This document shows, in pieces, positions 46,660 through 61,700 of a DNA stretch of 64,000 nt. Position 1 is the stretch's first letter. The number at the start of each line of letters is the position of its first letter. Source of the DNA: Crotophaga sulcirostris (taxonomy: Eukaryota > Chordata > Aves > Cuculiformes > Crotophagidae); NCBI GenBank assembly GCA_013397455.1, contig VYZB01000118.1, forward strand, positions 978,548 to 1,042,547, in the 5' to 3' direction. The notes under the pieces are model-generated. The model did not search any database. It saw only the letters and a program-made list of their open reading frames with translations, and had not been told where the DNA came from. A program made the position numbers and the translations under genes.

Positions 46660-49600
46660 GTAATATAACCCTTGATTCTCGTTGTGGGAGGAAAGCATAT
46701 GCTTTACTTTTAAAGATATTTTGACTTGCTTTCTTTCAAAAAAATGAAGCCTTTGAACTCTGACAGGTAATCCTTATTAGTGGTTAAACATCCGTCTTCT
46801 ACTTTAGCAAAGCAAATATAAGCAACTGTGGGACAGTACACAGTCTATGGTTACCTATATAATGAATCACAGTCTGCAAATATTGGAGTTACGGATTGTG
46901 TTTTCTCAGCTTTGGGATATTATATTAAACATATTTTTGTTGTACGTATTTCAGTATATGGATTTCATTGCATAACTGTGATATAAGACCATGAGAATAG
47001 GAGGCCTCCTTAAAAGGGAAGGGTTTTTTCCATATATTTTTGCTGTACCGAAAAGGGAGCAAAGGGGGAGGAGAGGAGAAAGGAATTGTCCATTACATTT
47101 AGTTCGAAGTGAAAGCAGCTAGCCTTGAACTTCCTCGTAATTTTCACTGACAATTTGAATTGTGGGCATTTTAAAGTTAAAACACCCTCAAACTGTTGTT
47201 TTGCAAGTTGCTTTGAAATCTAGACTATGTGTTATAAATGTAGGAGGTCTTTAAGAAACACTTCTGGAATAATTCAACGGTGAGCATATGGAATTTTAAC
47301 AGCCTTACATGGAAGGTGATGCTGTATTGTGTGGTGCTGCTCTTCCTCTGGAGGATGGAAGGTAGGGTTTCATTAATAAGGCTGTTGTAGCGTTTTTCAT
47401 ACATTGAGCTGTAGTTCAATGCTTTGTTTAATATCAATTAGGAAACTTGGGATGGAATTTCTGTCCTCAGGTTCAGGTTTCTTATATTAAATGTCAAAAT
47501 GTGCTCTTAACTGTTGAACTCGTGTTGCAGTCCTTTGAAGAGCTAATCAGTACTGTCAGTGGAGCTTGGAGAACAATTTGGTTAGCCTAACTTATGATGA
47601 GCTGAATCACACTCTAAGTGCCTTTGAGGGCATTAGTGAGGTCTTCGTTGACTATTACAAGTGCTAGGCTCCTGAACTGAGGTGTTTTGATATGCTTGCA
47701 GAATTCCTTCCTCTGTTTCCATTAAGTTTTTGGAAAGTAATGTGCAGAATATAATAGATTTGAGATGCAGTAAGCTATAGTTTTACAGAATCTTGATTTT
47801 TTTTTTTTACCCTAGCACAGACTAATATTACTACATCAGAAAAGAAAAATTGAATGAAAGTGTCTTTTGCTTGTAATTATGAGTGCCTACTTGAGAATTC
47901 CCCAGACATTATATACAGTCAGTACATCTAAACCCGAAAGCTGTGGAGCTTCCTTAAAATTATTCTCTAAGATTTATTTAAAAATTGTATGAATAGTCAT
48001 GTTAAAGTGCAGAATTATTGTGATAGGAAAATGATCTGCCTTTTTAGAATAAAATGATGTCAAATTTGTTTTTTATTCCAGAGGAGTGCTTTAAAATTCC
48101 CCAAAAGATCACTTCCTCATTTTGTTTAGTTTACTAAACCTTTGTCCCTACAAAAGGTAAGATTATAGCTGGCTTTCCTCCACAGGAAAATAGTTCCATA
48201 GTTCAAAAGTTACTTGAATTTTAGTAGTTCAAGTTCTGTCTAATAGTATTAGCTGCCATTCATCTTTCTGAAGTGTTGTAGACAAAGGTTTCCTGTGGTC
48301 CCACTGACATGAAGAATACAATGTGTATATGTTTCTTTCATTGCTATTGCAACAAAGTAAAATAGATTAATTCAGAAGATTTAATTTGTTAGTTTATTCT
48401 GTTAAGTTCTACAGTCTGTACAAAATAATTGACTAGGGATTTTGGTTAATTTTTCACACTTATGGTTGGATGTTTAGCTGGTTAAAATTTATTTTAATAA
48501 TAAATACTTAAAATAGATGAAGTTCTAGGAAAAAAAAAATCAGCAAACTCAGTAGGTGAAAGTAATTGTTGACTGTGATAAAAGTGTAAATTTCCCTGGC
48601 AACAAGCTGAACTTCAAGTCTATGGTAAATGCAGTTTGGAAACTTACTTGACATTTTAGGTGAATGTTTCATTGCTAGGTATGTATATCAATTTTGTGAT
48701 TAGATTAATGTAGTTGAAATTAACATATTTTGGTGTATCGTTTCTGTGTACTGAAATATACTGTTTACTTTCTGTATACTTTTTCTGTACTTCCATATTT
48801 TATAATGGTAAATAAAAGCAGGTACTATTTTAAATCAGTTTTTTTCAGTAATTTGTTTTAAAAGTAATTAAAATTAAAAATAATTGCTTACAGCAAATCA
48901 AAATTTTATTAAAAAAAATTGAAACCTTTGAAGCTTTAATTTGATTCAGTGATCTTGTATATGCATGCATTCAATAACTTGAAGGATTCTGCCCAGTGGT
49001 TGTTGGCTCATTGTATTATTTCTGAATGCATGAGTAATTAATGAAGACACAGACTATCATAAAAAACTTGTAGTCAAAACTAAAATGCAATGCAACAATT
49101 TTTGTTGACTTAATTCAACTTGGGTGATTTTCAAATATAAATTGAGAAGTAGTTGAGGAATTCATTACTTTCTAATCATATAAACATGGCTTGCAACCCT
49201 GAGAGTTATTTTTTAATGTTAATAGAGGCACGGTTTGCTCTTAATATCATTGGCTTTAATACATACCTCATAAGTCTGCGTCCAGATCATGGACATAGGC
49301 TGTATTATAAGAAGTCCTTTGTAGATCTATACTCATCTGCTTTGTAGTTTGAAAAATGTGTTCCAGTAATAAGTCAGTCTATTTTGTGAACACATTGGAA
49401 TCGAAGAATTTGTTCTTATTTTGCAGTTTCCTTTAGTGGGTAGGTTTCTGTGACTGCAGACATCATGCTGTGTCCTGAAATTTGTTCTAATATTTGAGCT
49501 TTTGAGTTTTTCAGACAATGCAGTGTCTAGCGTGATATTGAATGAAGATGCTCCTATTTATGAATTGGATAGGAATTGATGCAGTAATGTTTACCTGTGT

Positions 49601-52600
49601 TTGCCTGCAGAGAAGAATAATATGCCCATTTCCTGGGAACTGATTTTGATACTTAGCAATTTTCTTTTCCCTAGAATCTCAAACCCAAGATGCCTGTTAT
49701 CCTGAAATACCCAAACAAAGCTGCTGGAATACCCTAGGGTTTTTCTTCATTGTTTTTGTATGCAATTTCAAGTTCTTTTATAAACTGATATGTTTTCTCT
49801 GCTTTTCTATAGCACTGTAGATACTTATTTGGAAGGAAGTGCATTCCTTTCGCACCCTACTGGTGTCCCACCCAGGGGCTCGCATAGTGATGATATTGGT
49901 GATTTGATTATTCCTTCCCTGAAGACCTCTCTATTTGACTTTTGTAGAAACTGTTCCACTTCACAGGGAGGAGTCTTATACCCTTGGCTTGTGCCTTTGT
50001 GCTCTGCTGAAGTGGGGGGTTTCTGTTGACCACAGAAACTTTCAGGTGACTGGAAAAGATTTTTTTTCAGTGATATCCACCTTTGTATTTAATATTAAGT
50101 TATTCAGTAGCCCTGAAAATGCTTCTCTTGAGTTCACCCTACATATTCTGGACACCAGGGCTGCCTTTTCGATGGGGGGGGTCTCTTGCTTTACTTGTAG
50201 CTACTGGTCAAAGAGTGGGTCCCGTGCAATAACATGTCCCCTTCACGTGAAGGTGAGCCAGTTCTCTGAGGGGCTGCATGCCAGCATAGTTGTTGGCAAG
50301 AATCTGTTACCCACTTTCAGGGAGGAAACTAATGCTGCCTTGGGTTTAACGTCAGGCAGGGTCTACATCTCCGTTCTCCCTTTGCTTTGGTAGGTTTTGG
50401 CTTTTGTAACACAAGGTAGCTTATCACTGTGCATGCTGCTCCATTACTCGTGCACCTGGGTTCTTGGTACCAGTGCCTTTTCCTTTTGAGTACCTGGTAC
50501 AGCAGCTGCCTGTTCAGTAATGATTTGTATTTTTTAATGTTTTTAATGCTATTACTTGAGGTCTTCTGTAGGAAGAGGGGGGTGGTGACTCATCTGGAAG
50601 CAACCTTGCCAGCACTCATGCCAGCAACAGGACCGAGAGTCAGAGGGTAATTCTGATCCAGACCTAGAGTCATGGACCTGTATTAAACACTTTTACTTGC
50701 CAGACCAACAAGTTTTGAGATTCCTAGAAATTCAGTTTCTTTTCCAGTGCAGCTGTTTGCTGTGTGATGTTTGTATCGCTTGCATGGCTGGTATCCCCTG
50801 TCCAAAAACTAGCTTTGCTCTGTAGACACATGTATAAAAATCTATGAACTTCATGGAGCAAATAACTGGTTCAAAATGAGAGAAGTCTGGAACTGCCTCT
50901 GCAACTACATAAACCGCATACATGTAATGCTAATTTAATACCTACTCTTATACTTTGTGTTCATCTTTTATGTCTAAACAGCATATAATTAATAAGTCCA
51001 TCAGTTAAAAATTTTTTCTCATTTCACAGACCAACCTATTTTTTTTTTCCAGAAAATAAAAAGGAAAAATGTTTACATTGCTAAGGAAAAGATCTTTCTT
51101 ACTGAATTTATAGTAGTACAGTTGCTTTTCTGTGTGGAGATAATTCTCATTTCTTTTTATAAAAATTTTCTTTAGGCACTAATCTGTCATTTTGGATAAA
51201 CATTTTTGTGGTAAGATCTTGTAATAGCAGGGCACCCCCAGCTGTGGTTTCAATTTTTTTGACATATTGATTGTAGTGTGTCTGAAGATGATGTCTGGTG
51301 TGTATCATAGCACGTGCTGTAACTGTAGGTAGTACACTTGCCAGCTATTGCCCTTGGGTTAGTTGCTGTGAATTAAATGAGGTAAGTTCTACATTTTTCC
51401 AGCTGTTTCTTTTTTGTCTCCTTTGTTTGTTTCTTCATTTTGATCTGTATGGCAGGGAATAAAATTTCTCTTGCTAAAAGGAATAGTGTAGTCTCCATAT
51501 GCTTTACAGCATTTACTGGAAAAAATGTTTTTGCATTTTAGTTTTGCCACTTACCCTGACTTGCTGCTGTCTGGTATAAAAATTCATTTTACGAAATCTT
51601 GTGCTTTAGTATTATCCATTTACTAAATAAAGATACTGTTCTGAATTTATGATAATGTGAACCAATTAGTATCTTTAATTGAGCCAACAACTTAGAATAA
51701 AGGTTGCATATAACATATTTTTTGCAAACTTACAGTTTGTCTTAAAAACCATGTTTTCATGATCTTTGTGAGACTGCTGTGGTTCAGAGTGTGTGTAGGT
51801 GTAGTTAGTGTGTGCAGGTGTTCTACTTGACTGGCAAAAAATTACCCTCCAGTGAGAGGGAGGAACAGATGCAACCAAGGCAAGAATTAGGTCTCTCTTC
51901 CTGTTTTTCTCAGTAGTATAAATTTCAGAACAATTGTTTTAATGTTAGCAATTTAAAGTGCTTGCAATTTCATTTTTATGGCAATCACATAAAAAATAAG
52001 CTATTGACAGAGTACAATGACATAAAAAATGGGGAATAAAGAAGTTCATTTTCTGTATAAAATGACACACATTTGACAGACAACTTGGCTGTAATTGTAA
52101 TATATAGATGCATTTTGTGGAACAGTAAATGTTCTGAGAGTTTTAGCTTCACTTTCATGTGTTTAAATTCATAGATTAATATTTTACTAAACCAGTTTTA
52201 TTGTTTAGTGTAACGTATTCAAAGAGATGGTAGATAGGAGATTGTGATACTGTAATGCAAGAATGTATAAACATGAGGATTTAATGAACTTCTGTTGACA
52301 AGAAGCTGTCGTGTATTCTAAAGATCCAAAATTCAGAATTTTTATGAAAATTAAGGAAAGGCAGCATGCATTATAAGAAAAGTGTTTAAAAGTTGTTTTA
52401 TTTTCTTCAACAAATTTTTCAGTCAAAGGTGGGGTGGGTGGTTGACTTAAAGCCAAATAGGTCACAGGTGCAAGTGATAATAAAACCCAAAGATGTCATT
52501 TACAAGATATGTATGCCCTTCTCTGTTGTCCTTTCATTCTTTAGGTAGTGACACCGTTTATATGGCTGTGATGTACCTGAAAGCTACCTCCTGATGTTGA

Positions 52601-55589
52601 TTGGGATATTTACTTGTAGTGAACCCTTGCATCACTTTCTGTTCCAACACAAGCAATTCGCACCTCATACAGGACAGTTGAATTGGACAACTTTTTCTTG
52701 CTTATCAGCTTAACTGTTCAATACTAGAAGCGAATGATTTATCAAGCAGCAACTTCATATCTGCATGTCTGTGCATTTTAAAGAGTCATAAAAATAATAC
52801 TTTAATTATTTTTTTTCAATGGGACCAAAATAATTCTTTAAGCATAGGAAATGAATACAGACAGTAACAAGTTGAACCTTCGTTGTACTCAGCAGTTTTA
52901 AGGATCTTAAATGGTGTATTTAAAGAAGTAATCATCTGTGACAGATAAAAGAATATTATTGTGGTAAAAATAGGGAAATGCAGCTGTTTTTAAGAGTTTT
53001 GAACTCTTGATCTATGTATTGTAACTTTTCAGACAGATTTGGACAAAAGTGCATTGAGTTTTTCTATCAAGTGCTTTTTGTACTGGATGTCTGATTTAAC
53101 ACACANNNNNNNNNNNNNNNNNNNNNNNNNNNNNNGTTTCACCTAAAGGAAATATGAATCTCCTGTCATAAACTTACTTGAAATTGGAAAGTGAAAGCTG
53201 CTGAAAGTGTGGTTCAAGAACTGCAAGTTCATCTTTATCATTAGTGTTAATTAATTGCATATGCTTACTTGAATGTATTTGATAATTGTTGTTTATTCAC
53301 AATACTGAGTTTTGATCAAGTGTCAAGTGATAAGGATGGAAATAATTACAGCATATGTGTGTCATTTTCTGGAAAGAAATAAAATAAAAACAGGTATAAA
53401 TGACTGATAAATATAGTTAGGCAACTATTTGGGGAAGTCACCATTCTAATTTTAGTAGACTGATGGCACATAGATTAGAAAAACAAATTATTTAATTTCA
53501 GTTGGTGAAAAAGCGTCAGTGTTTGAAATAATTTGATTTTATTTTGGCATATAGATTGATGACAGTATTACTGCTTCTGTAGTGTTAGGTAGTTTTAATA
53601 AATACATTTAGGAAAATTTTAAGATGTCTGGAATCCTGTAGGAATTATCGAAAGGTTAGTTATTGATCAGTTATATGATATCAACAGACTGTGTGTTTGT
53701 GCATAAAAGTAGCTTCACTGGCATATATTTAAGATGGTGTTAGCAGAACTTAAAAAAATTACTTTCTAGATTACAACCTAAGACTGGTACCGCATTATAA
53801 AGCAAATAGTTACCTTATGTGTGAGCTACCTGATATTTTATATACCTAATGAAACTCGACTGTGAATGTACATCTGCGCATTACTTGTCCCTTGATTCTG
53901 GAATACTCTCATAATGAAAAGAAACATTCTGGCTTCTTATTTTAATTCTTATTGATGAACCTCATTCTGTAATGGAAGACTATATTTCTTAAACAGTTCC
54001 TACAGTGTTATTGCTTATTTCATGAATGTAGTTTTAGTCTTATTATGCAGTGCTCTGCAAGGGGAGTTAAAACTGTTGCTGTTTTATTACAGTCAGTGGG
54101 TAATGAACCAAAGTAATATATCATGTTGCTATTTAATTGCAGAATTTAATAATTTGACTGTTCTACAGGCACAAATGTTGACTTGATTACTGTTTTTGAC
54201 AAATAACTGAATTTAGTCTTTTAGTAAAGCCTCTGCTGTACTTTAAGGGTTGACAATGAAATCATTTTTTTCTCTCATTGAATAACATGAATATTCAAAA
54301 TGTGGCATATGCAGAAATACAGTTTTGTGGTGATAAGCTTTAGGACTTTCTTTTCTGTCGTTTGCAGTGGTAATAATACTACTCTTGTGCAAAATTTAAA
54401 TTACTAACTTCTAAATCACTTTTAAAATAGCATTTTCCTAAATTTGTGGTGATTAAGCATACATAGACACCTTAGCAGTCATAAAGAATATAGTAGATAT
54501 ACCAAAAAAAAGAGAAACTGAAGTGTTTAGCTGTAATTTAAAGCCAGATGAATATGAGAATGGTGATTGATAAAGTGTATTTTTTTTTTAACCAGTATGA
54601 TGTCTCAAAACTGTCAGTCTGTGCTCTTCAAGCTATACTTTGGTTTTGAAGTTGTAGAAGGTATTTTAAACTCAGTCCTACAACCCCTAAAATATGCAAA
54701 TAGTGTTTTTTATTTCATGTGTATATTATTCTAGTTTATTCGGATGTTGAAGGTAAAGTGGAAAAGTGGAATGCGTACTTGTTGACTGGATACTACAGAC
54801 ATAATCAATCTCAAAAAAACCCTCAAACCCATAACAAAACCACCAAAACTAATGTTCATTTTCAGAGTTAGTAGAAGGAGAAAGATAAGAATATCCAAGA
54901 AAGCCTACAGATGCTCACAAATCTGTAGTCTGGCCCGTGGTAGACATGTATTCTTCACCTGGTGCTGTTATTCAAGAAAGCTTGTTATTATTTGGGTTAG
55001 ACTGTTGATGCAACTGAAAGCCGACTTCATAAATTGCATGGGAAGATAGGTAGCTCAACATAAGCACTAGACTTGTCACACTGGAGGACTGGGATATGGT
55101 ATCTAGGTTCTTAAAGGATAGTCATAAAGGAATGAAGAACTTCATAAATATCTTCATAAAATGGTGTAATTGATCTTTTTTTTTTAAAAAAAAAATTCCT
55201 TAGCTTGTTGCAGTTAACTTGAAATAAATTTCTTTATTGAAAAAGTGCTTTGAATCTTTTTAGTCTTTATTGGTTGCTTTAAGTCTTGTTTTCTTACTTT
55301 CCTTCTCAGTGGATAATCTGGAAGAACACCAACTATTGCTAAACAAATAAAGTAAACCATCCTTTTTGTTCTTGTTTTTCAGTTGTAATCTAAGACAGTC
55401 ACATAAAATAGATCAATTCTTAGAATCAGTGTCTCTTTAAAATGTAAATTTTGCACTAAAGATAATCTTTGCAAAAGTATTGTGAAATTTCTTGGGACTT
55501 TCAGTATCATTCCTCTGAATGTATGTATGACGACAGTCTACCTTTACAATTGTCGTCTTATATTGGTCTTCCATTTTTTGTGTATGTAG
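46660..55589 (+). other. PHF14 intron 4
   Basis: An 8.9 kb AT-rich intron with a 30-N gap. A GC-richer patch at about 49820-50650 contains a 152-codon plus-strand frame (49935-50393) that I do not recognise. A T/A palindromic tract is at 55175-55195. No additional exon is needed between exons 4 and 5. Confidence 0.85.
53106..53135. other. Assembly gap (30 N)
   Basis: Thirty undetermined bases lie in PHF14 intron 4, after a run of ACAC. The short length suggests a placeholder or a low-complexity stretch. No coding consequence is expected. Confidence 0.99.
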
Positions 55590-55749
55590 GTTGCTATGGT
55601 GTTGATGGAGAGAGTGACTCTATCATGAGCTCAGCTTCAGAAAATTCCACGGAACCTTGGTTTTGTGATGCATGCAAATGTGGTGTCACCCCTAGTTGTG
55701 AATTGTGTCCTAACCAGGATGGAATCTTCAAGGAGACTGATGCGGGCAG
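55590..55749 (+). CDS. PHF14: PHF14 exon 5 (second half of PHD 1, start of zinc knuckle)
   Basis: After TGTATGTAG the exon begins GTTGCTATGG and encodes residues 300-352 (GCYGVDGESD through KETDAG) plus AG. It supplies Cys301, Cys325 and Cys328, completing the C4HC3 finger, and then Cys336 and Cys339 (PSCELCP) of the zinc knuckle. The donor is GGCAG|GTAAGA. The segment is practically identical to the mammalian protein, with Thr333 where I recall Ser. Confidence 0.96.
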
Positions 55750-58700
55750 GTAAGACTGAAGAAGTGGTGTTTTGAATTTGATGTCATCTTATATTTAAAA
55801 GATTGGATTTTGCCTTAGTCTGCTCCTGTAGGTGACAGTGTCATAAATTAAACTTTGTTATTGATGTCCCCACTGTCTCACCTGACTTTTGAGTTGGGTG
55901 CTTTTTGGATAGTCAATCATCTAATTTTTTGTGTGCTCCTGATGTTCTTCATGCCCACTATAACATTAGTAAGGTGTTGTCTTAAGATGAATTTGAACAT
56001 CAAGATTTAGGGACCTATGAGCAAAAGGCATGTATAGGTGAAACAAAGATCACCATTTACTTCAAGGACTGATAAATCCAGTATGAAGTCACCATGTATT
56101 GTTATACGTATATAGATGTCTTACTGGATATTCTAGAAGACCTTTCTTTGTTCCCTTGAACTACTTGTGTGATGCATTTTATTTTTTTTTTAACAAAAGA
56201 ACATATTAGTGAAGATGATGGGAGTCTTGAAAAATAAACTTTTATTTTTTTACATCAGGAATGCAATTTACATGTAAATAAAAAGTTTTCTTGTGTAGAG
56301 GAAGTTAATATCCCGTAAACTGCTACTCACTAGTCAGACAGCTGCAAGATTAATGGCATGAAAGACTTCTCCCACTTAACCAATGGCTTGAACTGTTGAC
56401 AACAGGGACTGGCGATCAGCTAAGAAAAATTGTGTAGTTGTTTTGAGTTTGATCAGACTTGGAGTTTGCAGTTAGGAAAACAGGACTTGAGTGCCTTGAG
56501 CCTCACTGCTGAATAGTAGTTTTATGTTCTGTCAAGGATAGCTTGTAGGGCTGGTCATGGTGGTTCTTGGACAGTGATTGAGCTTGTAGTGTTTGGTATT
56601 TGCTGTCAGTCACTGTAGAATCTGAATGTGTGTGTTGTGTTAGTTCAATTTAATTAGCAACCAGAAGATTGCTTTTTTGCCTTGCTAGGATTGTGCTTTT
56701 TGTATGCTTAATCCTGAAGAGGAGCAAAACCCTGAAGTGCTCTTCTTTAAGTTAATAATGCCACAAAAAAGAATGATGAGTTCTGCAGCAGAGGGGGAAA
56801 ACACTTTCCAGACTCCTTGTCATATTAGATTTGGAGAATTATATCACATTGGGAAAATCAAAGCACGTGCTTCATTTGAAGGAATGGAAAGCAGACTTCA
56901 TAATTTCTGTAGTATTCTGCTTTGTGCAATGTAATGGCCCTGCAACCTTGTACAGACTCTGCTTAAGTCTATTGACTTCTGATGGAAGTGGGAGGACAAC
57001 TCTATGCTTCTTTTTAGAACTAAGAACTGGGTGTCACTAATGTCAGGTAAGGGAAAAATGTGACAAAATTATGTTGAAGTTATACTCTGTCTATTGGAAT
57101 ACTTTTAGTATATTATGTTTATTTTGAATGATGAAAATAATATTCTTGATATTTGAGAGCATGCTTCACTTGTGATAATTCCCAGACAGAGATGGACTTT
57201 TAAGCAAGGAGTTCAGTTCTAATTTAAAAGTAGCGAATTAATTGTCATGTGATGTTTTCCATTCCTGTCGCATTTGGAAAATGAAGATTTAAATATTAAT
57301 GGTAACTAATTTTCTATAGTAAAGGAGACCATAACAATTAAGTCACTTTACAATACATTTTACAGTTATATAAATTGCAGATGAGTGGTAACACACAAGG
57401 TTTTCAAATGCTGGGCATATATAAACTTGTTAATAGAGGAAGGCAATAATTGGTTGGTAAGGCTGTTCAGATGATAAAGTTTCTTAATCCTATTTCAACA
57501 TATCTGGTTGAGATGTAGGAATATGAATGTCTGCAGAGTTATCTTAGTAATGATAATGGATGACTTGGGAAAAAAAACAGTTAAATATTCAGTATTGATA
57601 CAAATACTTTAAGTACTCTAAAATTCAGATATGTCAACATGTGTTACTCTAAAACCTTCTGTGTATTTTAATATGACTTCTTAGACACATTGTGATTTAC
57701 ACTTAGCTATATCTTTTAGGACATCTTCTGTACTAGCAGATCGCAAAATATGACCATGTGCTCGCTCTTTCTTCGCCCACCGGTTTATAGTGTTCATGGT
57801 TTTCCCTACTCATTGTGAGTAGTTCCCTAGTTAGACTTACACTAGGAATAGAGTTAAAATGAAGTAGCACTTTAGTCTTATGATCTGTGTTAGTAAGCTT
57901 TTGCATATGTTATCACTTAAGTACACAACTGTCTTGTAATGTGTGCGTAAAGAGATCCTGTCTTTTTATCACCTCCTTTTTCCCCAGTTGTTTGCTGTTG
58001 TGTTGGTTGACTTTTTTATATTTTTTTTTTACTTTCAAGTCTTACACAGACTTTACTGTTGCTAATACCATTGATGATACTGTAAAAATCTGGTCCTGCT
58101 GTCATTAAAAGCTCAGAAGAGCTCAAAATGAGGTTTCTGAAAGCTATTTTTGACATACTGTGTTGTCTGTCTTCAGAAAATACGGTATTAAAATGTGGTA
58201 AATTGATTTGAGTTTTCTGGAATAAATTGTACATACCCTTACATGTCTCCCTTAGTTTGTATTTTTTCCTGATAGCAAAAACAATTTGCGTTTGTGTTGG
58301 GAATAAAGAGATAACAAGGATATTTATAACACTGAACACTGACCATTGGATGCCGATGCCAGCAATAACCTTTGGAGGCATCTGCCTTTCTCTATTGAAT
58401 ATATGTTGAGCTCGGCTTCTCAGTTTATTGCTGAGATGGATTTTAAAGATATACATACAGCATACAAAATAATTTTTTTTTCTTTGTCTTCTACATGCAT
58501 CTCATAAAGGGGAAACAATGAAAGTAGAAGAAAATACTGTAGTATTTTTAAAAAACAAAATACACAAGTCAGTTAGGATTTGTATTGAATAATTTTGACC
58601 TCATAGAAACAGTTGTGCTTTTTAAATACTTAGGGGGTTCAAATCTTCAGTTTCTGGTCTGTCTTGGGTTCAGCAATGTCTGTGCATCTCTTTTATAAAG

Positions 58701-61700
58701 CTGTTACACAGTGAAACAAACTGTACTTCTCAGTTCTGTTTTACTAATAATGCAGCTATATGGAAAAATCTTTTTAAAGACAAGTCAATTGTCTAACAGT
58801 GGTGAAATGTGGGAATTTTGCAAATTTTATTTTGGCCTTTTTATTCCTGTGTTCTGTAAGGCAGTTTAAGTATTATATATGTAATTTCTCATATAACTAT
58901 AATAGAAACTACAGTCACCATTTTTTAAATTGCTTAGATTTCTTCTTGTAAAATGATAGTATGATATTTGGTTAATGTGGAAGTGTTTTTTCTGTGACAC
59001 TGGTTCCCTTTGCAGAAGCACGTGCAGGCTTTGGTGATTGTGGACATTAACACGTAAATATATTATTGTTATTGATTTTTTTTACCTACTAGATGAAGTG
59101 ACATGGATAGTGTTTATTCTCCCTGATGAATATAGCATATGTACTAGAAATATAAAAATTCTAATGTGAAAATTCTTGTACTCTTTCTTGCTATCATTTA
59201 TTTACAAATTTGAATTCTCAGGGGTAATGGGGCATTACAGGCTAAGAGTAGCTCTTGGGGGCGGACAATGTACTTATATTTTCAGTTTACTCAATAAACT
59301 GCAACTGAATTCAGTAGTTTTCTTGACAAACCAGCAGAGAAAGGTTACTGAATAACAATCCTTTACCTCACCATTGCTCTCCATTCTCTTGCCACCTTTT
59401 TAAAATAAATTCTTCGTATGTGTCAGTGCTGGAAATTACACAAACCGGACCTATTCAGTTTGTCTTCATAATTAAGTTAGAATAATTTCTCTTTCCTATG
59501 TGAAAGGTGAATTGTTAGAATAATGAGGTGTTTAATTTCTCAGGAGAAGCCTTTTCACATTAACCTCTCAGTTTCACGAGCATAAATGTGAATTTATGAA
59601 ATTTTATTTCTCAAAATGCTATTATCCAATAATAGGAGTTCTGTCCTTGTTTCAGTATGGAGTTTTTCTTCTTCTCTAATCAACATCTGTCATCATTGCT
59701 CCAAGCTAAATGGATGGTAAAGTAACAAGGAAGATTATTCTTCTTTGATTACCCAATTTGTCTTAATTATAAGCCTCTAAAACATGTGCAGCTAAACAAA
59801 TGAGCAGGAAAATATTTAGAACTGATATTAAAAGCAGCTGAAATTGCTTTGGCTGTGAACTTGACTGACTTGTGTATGTTTTTTAATAAAGATTCAGGTC
59901 TGAGTTCGCGTATAGGTTGTTGAAGAAATGAGGCGCTTGTGTGCCAATCACACTGAAATGGCAGTTTAAATCTGTAATACTGTAATACTTGGGTGACATG
60001 TACTAAAACATTTTGAGAAGGTCAGTATGAAGCAAGCAGCCAGCTGTTGGGTTTATCATAGATAAACTCCTACCGAGTGCAGCAGCATTTAATACACCAG
60101 TGGAGCATGAAAAACTGTGCAAATTAAATTGAGAAGAAGCTCCTTGTAGAAGATGTGTATCTTTATATTGAACTTCAGAGGATGCATTTAGGAGGCTGTA
60201 TTAAAACTTACTACCAAAAAATCTCCAATGAGAACCTTGGAGTTTTGTTAAAAATAATAATTATGGGGGTATGTAACTTCTATTTATACAAATATGTTCT
60301 ATGTAACACGTCTTAAATCAATGGAAGAGCATAAAAAAGAAGCCCTGTAGAATTCAGATCTTTTTTATTTACAAACAAGTAGTCTTTTAATCTCAAGGTT
60401 ACTCGTTCTACATGTGGTATTTTGATTTTAAGAAAAAAAGTATTTTGATTCCTTTTGAGAATGAGTATACTCATTTAAATGAGGTATTTATTTTAGTAAA
60501 TGTGTAATATTTACCAAAATACACATTTATGCACACATGCTTTTTTGGTAGAAGAGTATTTCATAAAGGTACAGTAGTGCTTTAGGCTAAACTAGTGGCA
60601 ATTCTGGATACAGCATGGGAGGGCAGACATGGTACCAGGTGCTCCACTGCTCCCCCAAGGGAGTATCTTGTGTCTCCATTGCTTTTGTGTGAAGATGCAT
60701 TTTTTTCATACAGTAATGAGAAGAATCTTATTTTTTCCATATAACTTATTAATTTACGGGGTTGTTCTGATATGCTGGAGTGTTTAAACTATCTGAGCAG
60801 CAAGAACTTTTGCAGAACAGTTGAGGATCTCAGCTTGTTCTCTGGCAACTGTCATGCTGTCATATTTGTACCATGTTATTAAAAGACAAAGTTGTAAATC
60901 ATTGTTAAACTTTAAATTTTCTTTGAGTCTTCCAGTAGTTACAGTGCTGTGACCAAACTGTTTTGTGGATGTGGAGAACCCTAGTAAAGTTTGTAAAGAC
61001 AAAAGAGTGCAGTTGTTGCATGTAAGTGTGTATTTGGGATATACATTCTTCTCATTGTTTTAATTTTCTATGTTATAAAGGGAATTTACCACTTAACATC
61101 TCAAACCTGAGCGATATAACAACAGGGAGAAAAAACTTGTTTTGAAATACCCAGGTGAAAAGACTTTTATCAACTGTGACACTGGATCAGTCAGTGTTGT
61201 GACTTATATTAAATTTTCTGAGAAATCTCTTATGCAGTGAATTGAGTCAATGGCTTCTAAGTAGTTTCTTACTCTTACTGGGATTTTTCTGTTATCCAGT
61301 TATTATCAAAAATTGGTTTTGGTGAAAATGCTAAATAAACAGTTTGTCCAACAATTTACTACATTGCAAGATCATTGCTTTCTTTTGTAAAGACTTAACT
61401 TTATATGTATTTTTGAGCTTGCTGCTGAACCTTTCATATCTTGCTTTTTTGGATTTGTGTTTGGATGCATGAGTCATATGTAATTACATAAAGCTTAATT
61501 CTGAATGTGATAAATTCCAGTGTTGGAGGTCTAAGGACCACTCATAAGAAATGTGCTGATGTGGGAAATCAGGGTTACATGGAGCTCCTGGTTAGTGTAA
61601 CCATCAACTTCAGTATTTCTCTCATCCATAGCAGTTAGTTAATAAGACGTTAATAATGCACTGTTTAAGTGCAGCTAAACCCAGGACTTTATTGCTCTGG

